Shown here piece by piece: positions 29,764 through 38,201 of a stretch of DNA of 57,627 nucleotides. Within the stretch, counting starts at the first letter, position 1. Each line of letters opens with the position of its first letter. Under the pieces are notes generated by a model. The model ran no database searches, was not told where the DNA came from, and saw only the letters and a program-made list of their open reading frames with translations. The stretch lies in the NCBI GenBank assembly GCA_019245755.1, contig JAFARC010000075.1:1-57627 (forward strand), in the 5' to 3' direction. A program made the position numbers and the translations under genes. This stretch comes from Mycobacteriaceae bacterium (lineage in GTDB: Bacteria; Actinomycetota; Actinomycetes; Mycobacteriales; Mycobacteriaceae).

Positions 29764-31182
29764 ATGACACCTAGAAACTCCCCGCTGCCTCGGGGGCGAG
29801 TCCGGCGCACGATGCCGTTGGCCGGGTTCACCGCCCGCGCGGCTAGCGGGCGGGTGGTGGCCGGGCTGCGGGAGAAAACCGGTGACGCGGGGGCGGTGGC
29901 GCGGTTTCATGAGCGTACCGCTGACAGATATGCGGAGCTGCTGGGCCATTCCAAGGGTGTGCTGATGAAGGCCGGCCAGATCTTCTCCATGGTGGACGGC
30001 AGTTATGTCGGCAATGGTGAGTTGTCGCCATACCAGAAGGCGTTGACGCGGTTGCAGGCCGATGCACCGCCCATGGACCCGCTGCTGGCCAGAGACGTCC
30101 TTGAGCACGATCTCGGTCGGTCGGTCGATGAGGTATTCGTCGAGTTCAGAGAAGAGCCAATGGCCGCCGCTTCCATCGGGCAAGTACATCACGCGGTGCT
30201 GCACGACGGCCGTCGGGTAGCAGTGAAAATTCAGTATCCCGGTGCGGCCGAGGCGATCCGAGACGATCTTGCCAATACCGAACTGCTGTCGACGTTTTTC
30301 CGATTCATTTCCTCAACCTCCGGTACCGCGATGCCGGATACCCGCGGAGCGACACGAGAGATCGCCGCGCGCATATCTGAAGAGATCGACTACCGCCACG
30401 AGGCCGCCAACATCACCGCATTCAGCCAGCTCTACCGCGAGCACCCCTTCATCCGTGTCCCAGAAGTCGTTTACGGGGCATCCGGTGATCGGGTGCTGAC
30501 CATGACCTATCTGGACGGACTGGATTGGGCCGCCGCTCAACAAGCCGACCAAGACCTCAAGAACATGTGGGCAGAGGTCATTTGGCGTTTTGCGCTGGGT
30601 TCGTACCGGCACGCGAACCTGTTTAACGCTGATCCACATCCGGGCAACTATCGGTTCGGCGTGGATGGCCACGTCGGATTCATCGATTTCGGCTGCGTCA
30701 AGGTCCTGCCCGAGCGGCAGCGACACCGATTCGTCGCCACAGTTCGCGCGGCAATTGACGGACGCAAGCACGACTTGCGCGACATGATGGTCCAATCCGG
30801 AATGCTCAGCGCCGAAGCAAATCTCAGCGCCGAGGAGACATACGAATGGTGGGCACAGCTTCTCTACGAAGTACTGGCTCCGCAACCCGTCACCTACACC
30901 GATGACACCGCACAACGCGCGGTCGGCACGCTGCTGGACGTCCGCTCGTCCGACCATCCCGTTCGGCGCATGTCGATCCCCGATGACCTGGTCTTCTTCA
31001 GCCGGCTGAACCTCAGCATCAACGCCATCTGCGCCGCCCTGGGGGCCACAATCCACGCGAGGTCGATGGCCGACGACTTGGACGGGGTGGCCGAACCGAT
31101 CACGCCGCTGGGTGAGGCGCATCACGCCTGGGTGCGCCAACGCGGGCTGCCCTTCGGATTGGAGGATCATGCGCACCGCTGA
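29764..31182 (+). CDS. ABC1/AarF (UbiB-like) atypical kinase family protein
   Basis: This 472-aa ABC1-family protein has the ADCK/UbiB hallmarks: KxGQ in VLMKAGQIFSM, the alanine-rich nucleotide loop in MAAASIGQVHHA, the VAVKIQYPG lysine, the catalytic NLFNADPHPGNYRF segment and the metal-binding IDFGCVK. Family members in other organisms support quinone or isoprenoid-lipid metabolism through ATPase rather than protein-kinase activity. There is no clear transmembrane segment at the C-terminus. It is the first plus-strand gene behind the TetR operator, and it overlaps the P450 gene by 14 bp. Confidence 0.9.
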   Translation: MTPRNSPLPRGRVRRTMPLAGFTARAASGRVVAGLREKTGDAGAVARFHERTADRYAELLGHSKGVLMKAGQIFSMVDGSYVGNGELSPYQKALTRLQADAPPMDPLLARDVLEHDLGRSVDEVFVEFREEPMAAASIGQVHHAVLHDGRRVAVKIQYPGAAEAIRDDLANTELLSTFFRFISSTSGTAMPDTRGATREIAARISEEIDYRHEAANITAFSQLYREHPFIRVPEVVYGASGDRVLTMTYLDGLDWAAAQQADQDLKNMWAEVIWRFALGSYRHANLFNADPHPGNYRFGVDGHVGFIDFGCVKVLPERQRHRFVATVRAAIDGRKHDLRDMMVQSGMLSAEANLSAEETYEWWAQLLYEVLAPQPVTYTDDTAQRAVGTLLDVRSSDHPVRRMSIPDDLVFFSRLNLSINAICAALGATIHARSMADDLDGVAEPITPLGEAHHAWVRQRGLPFGLEDHAHR

Positions 31183-32353
31183 CACCGCCGCGCCCCGTCT
31201 GCCGTGGGACCCCGCGAATCCTTCCCCGTTCTACGAGAGGCGCCGCGAGCACGGTGAGGTGGTGTGGGACGAAACCGCCCAAGCCTGGCTAGTTCTCGGC
31301 TATCACGCCGCACGCGAAGTCCTGGGGGGGTCGGGATGGACCAGCGATCCGCTGGCTAACCCCGACACGCGAGCGGCGATCGCATTCCTCGAGCCGGAGG
31401 TGCTGGGCCGATCCATGCTGTTCGCCGACGGCGCCAACCACATGCGCCTACGCGGGTCGGTGCGCGATGTGTTCACCCCCTCGTTCATCGCCGGGCTCAC
31501 CGACGGTGTGGAGGCCATCGCAACCGCAGTCATCGAGCACCCCCCAGCCGATACGCCTTTTGACTTCATGGCGGACATCGCGCTGCCCCTGCCGATCGCG
31601 GTGGCCGCAGAATGGCTCGGCCTGGATGCCGACAGCTCACGGCTGCTGCGCGAGCAGTCACCGGCTCTGATCCGGATGCTGGGTGCCCTCGCCGATGCCG
31701 ACGAGATCGAGGCTGGAGCAGCGGCCTTCACCACACTGGCGACCGAATTTCTTCCGCTGGCCGCCGATCGCCGGTCCCACCCGGCTGACGACCTGCTGAG
31801 CCTGATTGCGTCCGACCGCGACCTGCTCTTGGACGACGTGGTCGTCACGGCAATCCTCATCGCGGTCGCAGGGCATGAAACCACGGCGAATCTCCTGGGT
31901 GGCGCCATGGTGCGACTTCTCAGCGAGCACATCGACGGCAGCCCGATCATTGACGTCGTCGATCCCGCCGATGCGTCACTGCTTACCGAACTCTTGCGGC
32001 TCGATAGTCCAGTACAGGCCACCGCGCGCACGGCCACCGAAGACCACCTCATCGGCGGTGTTCACATTGCCGCCGGTCAGCAGGCTCTCGTGGTTATTGC
32101 CGCCGCCAACCGTGACCCAACTATTTTCGACGAACCGGATCAGCTCCAACTGGGCCGCACCGGACCGGCTCCCGTGACCTTCGGCTACGGTGCCCACTAC
32201 TGTCTCGGTGCGGCGTTGGCGCGGCTAGAAACCACGATCGCCCTGCGCGGGATCATCGCACGCAAGCCCAAGCTTGTGGGCCCGGTGTCCTGGCGCGACA
32301 CCGCGGCAATCCGCGGACCACTCAACATCCCGATGGTGTTTCACTCGCCCTAG
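31169..32353 (+). CDS. Cytochrome P450
   Basis: This 394-aa soluble P450 monooxygenase has the I-helix oxygen-binding motif VAGHETTANLLG, the ExxR motif in ELLRLDSPVQ and the heme-binding loop FGYGAHYCLG, with the proximal Cys at residue 345. Length is typical of class I bacterial CYPs that need separate ferredoxin and reductase. Neither of those is encoded nearby. The ATG at 31169 has a perfect GGAGG Shine-Dalgarno 3 bp upstream and lies inside the end of the ABC1 kinase gene, indicating coupling. The substrate is unknown; a lipid or isoprenoid would suit the company it keeps. Confidence 0.94.
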   Translation: MRTADTAAPRLPWDPANPSPFYERRREHGEVVWDETAQAWLVLGYHAAREVLGGSGWTSDPLANPDTRAAIAFLEPEVLGRSMLFADGANHMRLRGSVRDVFTPSFIAGLTDGVEAIATAVIEHPPADTPFDFMADIALPLPIAVAAEWLGLDADSSRLLREQSPALIRMLGALADADEIEAGAAAFTTLATEFLPLAADRRSHPADDLLSLIASDRDLLLDDVVVTAILIAVAGHETTANLLGGAMVRLLSEHIDGSPIIDVVDPADASLLTELLRLDSPVQATARTATEDHLIGGVHIAAGQQALVVIAAANRDPTIFDEPDQLQLGRTGPAPVTFGYGAHYCLGAALARLETTIALRGIIARKPKLVGPVSWRDTAAIRGPLNIPMVFHSP

Positions 32354-32376
32354 CCGAACCGATCAGGGCAACTGAG

Positions 32377-33297
32377 ATGCGCGTATTCGTCACTGGTGGC
32401 ACCGGGGCGATCGGCGGCTACGCTGTTCCCGCGTTGACCGACGCCGGACATGTGGTCACTGCCCTAGCGCGCAGCGACGCGAAGGCCGACGTCTTGCGCG
32501 CCCAAGGCGCAACACCCGTTCGCGTGTCGTTGTTCAATCGCGATGTACTCGCGGCCGTGTTCGCCGGTCACGACGCTGTGGTTAATCTGGCTACCGCATT
32601 GCCTTCGACAACGGCGTTCGTCTTCCGGTCGGCGTGGAAAGCCTGTGACCGGGTGCGTGTTCAGGGATCGGCGGCGGTGGTCGACGCCGTACGAGCCGCC
32701 GGCGTGCCGCGATTGATCCAGGAGTCGGTGGTGATGATCTACGCCGACGGCGGCGATGAGTGGATAAACGAAGACCATCCGGTCGATCACTTCCCGATCG
32801 CGCGGGGCAATCACGCCGCCGAGGGCAACGCACGTCGATTCGCCGACATGGGTGGGTGCGCCACCGTGCTGCGGTTCGGAGTCTTCTATGGGCATGGCGC
32901 CGCAAACAGCGAGCAGATCCTGAATCTGGCGCGCTACCACATCGGGTTCGTTGCTGGCCGCGCTGACACCTACATGTCGTCGATCCACCTCAGCGATGCC
33001 GGCGCCGCGGTCGCGGCGGCGCTGACCTGTCCGGGCGGAACCTACAACATCGTCGACGACAACCCGGTCACCAAACGCCAGTACGCGCAGGCCTGCGCCG
33101 ACGCCGTTGGCGCCAAGATGTGGTGCACATCTCCGGGGCGGCTCGGTCTGCTGCTGGGTGATCGTCTTACCTCACTGACGCGGTCGCTGCGAGTCAGCAA
33201 CGCGCGGTTCCGTGCAGCAACCGACTGGCGACCCCGGTTCCCCAGCGTCAAGGAGGGCTATCACGCCATGACCAATCCACCACACGTCGCCGGGTGA
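32377..33297 (+). CDS. NAD-dependent epimerase/dehydratase (extended SDR)
   Basis: This is a 306-aa extended-SDR protein. The NAD(P) motif VTGGTGAIGG lies at residues 5-14. The substrate-binding half includes YNIVDDNP and a C-terminal TDWRPRFPSVKEGY typical of nucleoside-sugar-epimerase relatives. The usual YxxxK is not obvious: the expected place reads ARGNHAAEGN, lacking the Tyr, so catalysis may differ or the protein may act as a reductase of another type. It lies 23 bp after the P450 gene on the same strand. Confidence 0.87.
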   Translation: MRVFVTGGTGAIGGYAVPALTDAGHVVTALARSDAKADVLRAQGATPVRVSLFNRDVLAAVFAGHDAVVNLATALPSTTAFVFRSAWKACDRVRVQGSAAVVDAVRAAGVPRLIQESVVMIYADGGDEWINEDHPVDHFPIARGNHAAEGNARRFADMGGCATVLRFGVFYGHGAANSEQILNLARYHIGFVAGRADTYMSSIHLSDAGAAVAAALTCPGGTYNIVDDNPVTKRQYAQACADAVGAKMWCTSPGRLGLLLGDRLTSLTRSLRVSNARFRAATDWRPRFPSVKEGYHAMTNPPHVAG

Positions 33298-33354
33298 CTG
33301 AGCTTTCGTGCCCGACACGCAAACCGGACGGTAGAGAGGACGGAATGACCAACG

Positions 33355-33780
33355 ATGGCTAGTGGCGGCACGCTTCAACGTCGGCTCGAGAAAGGCCTCT
33401 TCAATCCGATTTTTCGCCTAGCGCTACGCCTAGGGATCGCCCCGCGGGCGTTCGCCTTGCTCGAAACCACCGGCCGGCGCAGTGGTCAACCGCGCCTGAC
33501 ACCCGTCGGCAACGGCCTTGACGGCGATGTGTTCTGGGTGGTTGCTGAACACGGCAGCGGCTGCGATTACGTCAAAAACCTCATCGCGAATCCCTGCGTG
33601 CGCATCAAAATCGGGCGTCGCTGGCATGACGGCGTCGCCACCGTCATCAACGATGACGACGCCTCGGCGCGAAGGCGGCGCATCGACCAAGGCAACGGCC
33701 TGGTAGGTCGCGCCGACGGCGTCATATTCCGGGCCTCAGCCAGCAGTCCGGCCACAATACGGATCGACCTTCGGCACTGA
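33355..33780 (+). CDS. Deazaflavin (F420)-dependent nitroreductase family protein (Ddn-like)
   Basis: This 141-aa split-barrel protein belongs to the mycobacterial F420H2-dependent quinone/nitro reductase family, which includes Ddn. The family core is visible: LLETTGRRSGQPRLTPVGNG, then DVFWVVAEHG, then the CDYVKNLIANPCVRIKIGRRWHDG segment, with the C-terminal ATIRIDL. The N-terminus is basic and amphipathic, as in Ddn. It follows the epimerase gene after 57 bp. A decayed paralogue lies inverted at 35355-35782. Confidence 0.88.
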   Translation: MASGGTLQRRLEKGLFNPIFRLALRLGIAPRAFALLETTGRRSGQPRLTPVGNGLDGDVFWVVAEHGSGCDYVKNLIANPCVRIKIGRRWHDGVATVINDDDASARRRRIDQGNGLVGRADGVIFRASASSPATIRIDLRH

Positions 33781-33891
33781 CCCCAGCATGAGGCAATCGC
33801 CAATGACCCTGCTATAGCCGCTGGCTTTGGTCGCCAAGATGCTGAAGTACTGTGCGGGAGCAGACATCTACGGTGTGGGAGCAAGATCGCG

Positions 33892-35316
33892 ATGAGTGCT
33901 GGGGTGTTTGACGCCGTTGTCGTCGGCGCAGGGCCTAATGGGTTGGCTGCGGGAATCACCCTGGCCGAAGCGGGTCGGCGCGTACTTTTGCTGGAAGGCG
34001 CCGAGACTGTGGGCGGCGGCGCGCGGTCCGGGCATCTGACCGGTGATGAGTCAGTACACGATATCTGTTCGGCCGTGCACCCATTGGCGTTGGCGTCGCC
34101 GGTGTTTCGGCGGTGGCCATTACACCAGTACGGCCTCGAGTGGATTTTCGCCCCGATCGAAGTGGCCCATCCTCTCGACGACGGAACCGCCGTGGCGCTC
34201 TACCGCGATGTCAAGCAAACCGCCGCCGGATTGGCAGCCGACCGGCTGGCCTACCACGCTCTGATGGCTCCCCTTGTCTCCCAGGGCGAGCAGCTCTTCG
34301 ACAGCATCCTCGACCCGTTGCCGCCTAAGCATCTGGCTGCGCTGTCAAAGCTTGCATGGTTGGGCGGTCGATCGGTTATCAGCCTTGCTCGGCGACGATT
34401 CACCGATCGGCGTGCGCCTGCTCTTCTGGCCGGGATGGCGGCGCATTCCTTTATGGCACTGGATCGGATCGGTACTGCCGGTATCGGGCTTGTCTTTGCG
34501 ACCAGTGCGCACCAGTTTGGGTGGCCGATGGTTCGCGGCGGCTCCCAGCAACTTGTCGAGGCGCTTGCCGCCTACTTCCGCGATCTTGGCGGCGAAATCC
34601 AGCTGGGCCATTGGGTCAGGCAGCTTTCTGACGTGCCGGCCCACCGGGTTCTGCTTATGGATGTCGCACCCACGCAGGTAGCCGCGATCCTCGGCGACTG
34701 CTTAGGGCCCTGGCAGCGCGGCCGCTTCGCCCGTTACAACTACGGGCCGGGACTGTTCAAACTCGACTATCTGCTTGATGGGCCGATTCCGTGGAAGGCC
34801 GACCAGTGCTCCCAGGCGGCCACAGTGCACCTTGGCGGCACGCTGCCCGAGATCGCCACCAGCGAAGCAGACGTCAACGCAGGTCAACACCCGGCGAAAC
34901 CCTTTGTTCTGCTCGCTCAGCAGAGCAGATTCGATCCAACACGCAGTCCAGATAACCGGGAAACGGTTTGGACCTACTGCCATGTGCCCAACGGCTCGAC
35001 CGTGAGCATGGCTGAGGCGATCGACGCCCAGATCGAACGATTCGCACCCGGGTTCAAAGATCGTGTCATCACGAGGATCGGTACCACTGCCAGCGAGGAA
35101 GAAGCCCGCAATCCCACCATGCCCGGAGGTGTGATCGATGGCGGCCTCCACGACCCCTTCAGATACGTGCTCAACCTGATGGCGGGTCGGGGTCCACACC
35201 GCCTGCCCAGGCAGGGAACCTATTTGTGCTCGTCCTTCACGCCTCCAGGTCCAGGAGTGCACGGCATGTGCGGCTACTTGGCAGCTCGACTCGCCCTCTC
35301 TTCGAGAAACTTCTGA
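33892..35316 (+). CDS. FAD-dependent oxidoreductase, phytoene-desaturase-like
   Basis: This 474-aa flavoprotein has an N-terminal dinucleotide motif, VVVGAGPNGLAAGITLAEAG, and a second motif, LLEGAETVGGGARSG. The C-terminal FAD motif is GPGVHGMCGYLAARLAL. This pattern fits the carotenoid/phytoene desaturase and amine-oxidase superfamily (COG1233 type). The ATG at 33892 follows a 111-bp gap, so it could have its own promoter, but it is the last intact member of the plus-strand set under the TetR operator. The C-terminus is slightly short, and a decayed gene begins on the other strand immediately after it. Confidence 0.9.
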   Translation: MSAGVFDAVVVGAGPNGLAAGITLAEAGRRVLLLEGAETVGGGARSGHLTGDESVHDICSAVHPLALASPVFRRWPLHQYGLEWIFAPIEVAHPLDDGTAVALYRDVKQTAAGLAADRLAYHALMAPLVSQGEQLFDSILDPLPPKHLAALSKLAWLGGRSVISLARRRFTDRRAPALLAGMAAHSFMALDRIGTAGIGLVFATSAHQFGWPMVRGGSQQLVEALAAYFRDLGGEIQLGHWVRQLSDVPAHRVLLMDVAPTQVAAILGDCLGPWQRGRFARYNYGPGLFKLDYLLDGPIPWKADQCSQAATVHLGGTLPEIATSEADVNAGQHPAKPFVLLAQQSRFDPTRSPDNRETVWTYCHVPNGSTVSMAEAIDAQIERFAPGFKDRVITRIGTTASEEEARNPTMPGGVIDGGLHDPFRYVLNLMAGRGPHRLPRQGTYLCSSFTPPGPGVHGMCGYLAARLALSSRNF

Positions 35317-35354
35317 CAGCGTCAAAACCCTCTGCGCCAGCACCTCTGGACGTG

Positions 35355-35782
35355 TCAGCCAACGTTGCCACCGTCGAGGTAAATGCGGATCGTGAGCGGA
35401 TCGTTCGCGGCCGCACGGAAAACCACACACCGTCGACACGCCCGATCAGCCCTTTAGCGCTATCAAGGGCACGCCGCCGAGCCAACGGGTCGTCACCGTC
35501 GACGACGGTCGCGGTTCCATTGTGCCGTCGCTGGCCGACCGTCACCCTTACCCATGGATCAGCGAGGACATTCTGGACATAGCCGCACTGCGCTCCGCGC
35601 TCGACGATCAGCCAGAACACTGCGCCGTCGAGTCCCTTTCCAGCCGGGGTCAGCCGGCAGTGGCCGGTGCGACGGCCAGTCGTCTCCAACAGGGCGAGCG
35701 CCCGTGGCGCGATACCAGCCGGATCGGCGGATGGTTACTTATTTCCCAGGAAGCGCTGCAGCGAAGTGCTCGCCACACCCAC
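35355..35782 (-). pseudogene. Decayed Ddn-like F420-dependent nitroreductase gene
   Basis: A recognisable Ddn-family gene lies here in pieces. A GTG at 35782 begins SLQRFLGNK, then a TAA stop follows in frame. After a small deletion the frame resumes as GIAPRALALLETTGRRTGH and runs through LTPAGKGLDGAVFWL and GYVQNVLADPWVRVTVG up to KGLIGRVDG. A frameshift then moves the true C-terminus (VVFRAAANDPLTIRIYLDGG) into another frame, ending at TGA 35355. It is a paralogue of the intact gene at 33355 in the opposite orientation. The whole 35317-36472 interval has no intact gene. Confidence 0.8.
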
Positions 35783-35892
35783 GAGACCTAGCCGATCGCC
35801 GCCTCGACGTCGCGACGAATTGACGAACAGGCCGACCTCGGGCCACCATCAGCACACGGCCCGTGACCGGGCGCCCGGTCCCATGCCCTTGG

Positions 35893-36090
35893 CTAGCCGG
35901 TGGTCCCATCACCCTGGCAAGCGACACAGAGATCGCCGCCGCCGAGTATGCGTCGCACGGTGAAGCGTTTCGTGCTCGGCTGGGCAACGCGCGCCGCCTC
36001 AATGTTGGCTCGACCTCGAATGCGCTCGCCCGATTGCGGATACTCGAGAATGCCATCAGTTCGGTAGATTTGGTGCTCCGTCGCAGCCAT
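35893..36090 (-). pseudogene. Fragment of an NTF2-like (SnoaL) protein gene
   Basis: A 66-codon minus-strand frame encodes DGILEYPQSGERIRGRANIE and KRFTVRRILGGGDL, the characteristic core of small NTF2/SnoaL-like proteins, which usually read YADDxxLEYPQSGERIRG in this place. The N-terminal helices and the C-terminal strands are missing: sequence loses family resemblance right after GGGDL. I take it as a relic, not a functional gene. The assignment rests on pattern memory only. Confidence 0.5.
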
Positions 36091-36472
36091 CTTCCTCCCA
36101 GTGGATGCATCAACGTTCCGCCATTGGCGAGACCCCGACGCACATGTCGATCCCCGCACCACAACCCTCCCAGAATCGGCTTGTATTGCCAGCGTGGTGG
36201 GAGAACATCGCAGCCGTGCGACCATCTAGCGCGTGTTGGCTGAGCGGGCAGGCCAGGTTCACAACGCCCGAAGGAGCGTCGTTGCGCCGGCACCCTTTCC
36301 CAAGGTGTATCCCAGGAGTATCGTTCGGTCCCGCCAGCACATGTCGTCTTGACAGCTTGTCAGGAACTTTCGGCCTTCGATGACTTCGAGATCGTCTCTC
36401 CGTCTGGCCGTCAGCGGACCGTCACATTTCCGCAAGCTACCCGGACAGTGGATGCAGACGGAGGTAACGCTG

Positions 36473-37216
36473 ATGGGTCGTGTTGCAGTGATCACCGGAG
36501 CCAGCCGGGGAATCGGTGCGGCGACGGCACTGGTCCTCGCGGAGGGGGGCTTTCGGGTGGTCGTCAACTACCGGTCCAGTGCCGATCAGGCAGACGAGGT
36601 GGTCCAGGCCGCAACCGCGGCCGGCGGTGAGGCCGTGGCGATTCAGGCAGATGTCACCGCACCCGACGATGTCGCCGCAATGGTCGACGAAACCGAACGG
36701 CGGTGGGGCCGGGTCGACGTGCTCGTGCACAACGCATTGATTCCTTACGATGTCACCTCATTCGCCGAGCTGAGCTGGGAGCAGCTCGGGGGCAAGGTGG
36801 ACCGAGAGCTGCATGCCGCGTTCCTAATGACGAAAGCTGTTGTGCCGGGAATGATTTCCCGCAGTTACGGACGGCTGATCTATCTCAGCACGGGGTTGTC
36901 CCGCCGGCCCCGCGAAGGCATGATCACGCTGGGCACCGCCAAGGCGGCGCTGGACCAGTTTGTCCGGTTCGTCGCACTCGAGCTGGCACCGCATGGGATC
37001 ACCGCTAACCTCGTTGCGCCCGCCACGGTGGCCGAAACGAAGGCGAACGAGCTGTTGGCCGCCGGAGAGGTGCGTCAACTCGGCGCAACCAACCCCATGG
37101 GGCGCCTGGTGCGCCCCGACGAGGTGGCCAAGACGGTGGCTTTCTTGGCGAGTGAGGATTCCGGTTTCACCACCGGCCATTACCTCGCCGTCAACGGCGG
37201 CCTGGCGATGGATTGA
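36473..37216 (+). CDS. Short-chain dehydrogenase/reductase, FabG-like
   Basis: This 247-aa classical SDR has the cofactor motif VITGASRGIG, the Asp of QADVTAPDD, and the HNA motif where NNAG is usual (VLVHNALIPYD). The catalytic Ser is in LIYLSTGLSRRP, but the usual YxxxK is replaced by LGTAKAALDQ (Gly at the Tyr position, Lys kept), as in some enoyl-reductase-like SDRs. The C-terminal VNGGLAMD ending is conserved. The ATG at 36473 has GGAGGT 7 bp upstream and is preferred to the ATG at 36452. It is closely followed by the substrate-binding-like protein. Confidence 0.88.
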   Translation: MGRVAVITGASRGIGAATALVLAEGGFRVVVNYRSSADQADEVVQAATAAGGEAVAIQADVTAPDDVAAMVDETERRWGRVDVLVHNALIPYDVTSFAELSWEQLGGKVDRELHAAFLMTKAVVPGMISRSYGRLIYLSTGLSRRPREGMITLGTAKAALDQFVRFVALELAPHGITANLVAPATVAETKANELLAAGEVRQLGATNPMGRLVRPDEVAKTVAFLASEDSGFTTGHYLAVNGGLAMD

Positions 37217-37266
37217 AATCAGGTTCCGCCGCCGGGGAGGTCAGCAGATCGGGAAAGGGGTTGGCG

Positions 37267-38142
37267 GTGCAGACGATCGATCTGGCCTATGTCGGGCGTG
37301 GTATCCACGAGGAGCTGGTCGCCCAAGTTGCCGACCAGGAGGGCTATTACGAGGATGAGGGCGTCCACGTCGCCATCCGCGACGGGGTCGGCTGGGAAGC
37401 GGAGCGCCTGCGCCGCGGCGCGACGATCGGTCTGGGCCGGGCCCTGTTGTCGCGGCTGACCGACGGGATCGGTTGGACAGTGCTCAGCGTGAACACCGAT
37501 CGGCCGCTGTTCTGGTTTCTCGGCAGCGCCGATGTGACGTCCATGGCTGATCTTCGCGGGCGGCGCCTGGCCGTCCACGCCGCCGATAACCCGCCCGGTT
37601 GTTTCGCCCGCATCGTCCTGCGTAAGCACGGCCTGGACCCTGACCGCGACCTGGAATGTGTGGTGCGCCATCCGGGTGACTACCAGATGGACCTGCGACG
37701 CCTTCGGGACGGCTCGATCGACGCCGCCTACGTAGGCAGCACGCTCGCACCCGAACAGGTGGCCGAGGAAGAAGGGTTGCACCTGCTGGCCTGGGTCGGC
37801 GATCACTTCCGGATCCCCACCGTGGGCGTCGCAGTGGACCCCGTCCACATCCCGCTGGACAGCCCGGCGCTGCAGGCCCTGGTGCGGGCCAACCAGCGGG
37901 CGCTGCGGACCCTTGCCGAACAACCCCGGCTGGCCGTCGACTACATCGCCTGGTTCCTCAACCGACTCACGCGTGATGAAGCGCAACGACACTACGAACG
38001 CTACGTCGGCCCGTACTTCACCCCAAACCGCCAGGTGGACCTCAACATCGCACAGCAAGCGATCGATGCGGTTGCGGCGGAACTCGGCGTCGCCTCCGTA
38101 GCCGCCAAGGAGATCTATCAGCCCGCCCTACTCCCACAGTGA
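37267..38142 (+). CDS. NMT1/THI5-like periplasmic-binding-fold protein without signal peptide
   Basis: This 291-aa protein has the type II periplasmic-binding fold of ABC nitrate/sulfonate/taurine receptors and THI5-like enzymes. It opens QTIDLAYVGRGIHEELVAQV, has SMADLRGRRLAVHAADNPPG and DGSIDAAYVGSTLAPEQVA, and ends with a helical QQAIDAVAAELGV region. No signal peptide, lipobox or permease/ATPase partner is present, so an intracellular enzyme or sensor (as in THI5 or dihydroxyphthalate-decarboxylase-like proteins) is plausible. The GTG at 37267 has GGGAAAGGGG upstream; a TTG at 37213 overlapping the SDR stop (TTGA) is an alternative start. Confidence 0.78.
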   Translation: MQTIDLAYVGRGIHEELVAQVADQEGYYEDEGVHVAIRDGVGWEAERLRRGATIGLGRALLSRLTDGIGWTVLSVNTDRPLFWFLGSADVTSMADLRGRRLAVHAADNPPGCFARIVLRKHGLDPDRDLECVVRHPGDYQMDLRRLRDGSIDAAYVGSTLAPEQVAEEEGLHLLAWVGDHFRIPTVGVAVDPVHIPLDSPALQALVRANQRALRTLAEQPRLAVDYIAWFLNRLTRDEAQRHYERYVGPYFTPNRQVDLNIAQQAIDAVAAELGVASVAAKEIYQPALLPQ

Positions 38143-38160
38143 GCACCCGACGTCGGGCGG

Positions 38161-38193
38161 TACGGGCTGCCGACGATGTGCGAAGGCGGCGGG
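38161..38193 (+). pseudogene. 33-bp remnant of a thiolase 3' end
   Basis: This stretch matches 28892-28924 of the thiolase gene at 31 of 33 positions and would encode YGLPTMCEGGG, the second-Cys motif of thiolases. The reading frame and homology stop abruptly on both sides. It marks the right boundary of the accessory region, immediately before the Ddn-like/aspS core genes. Confidence 0.7.
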
Positions 38194-38201
38194 GCGCGAG
38201 A

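Noticed and set aside
31169..35316. Siderophore or carotenoid biosynthesis cluster
   Set aside because: The flavoenzyme is phytoene-desaturase-like, but there is no prenyl synthase, phytoene synthase, NRPS or PKS gene in the window, so a specific pathway name is not justified.
35739..36293. 184-aa minus-strand frame in the degenerate interval
   Set aside because: Arg/Ser-rich with no family pattern; it runs through both pseudogenes in the wrong frame.
36349..36372. TTGACA as a -35 box for the SDR gene
   Set aside because: No -10-like hexamer lies 16-19 bp downstream, so I could not support a promoter.
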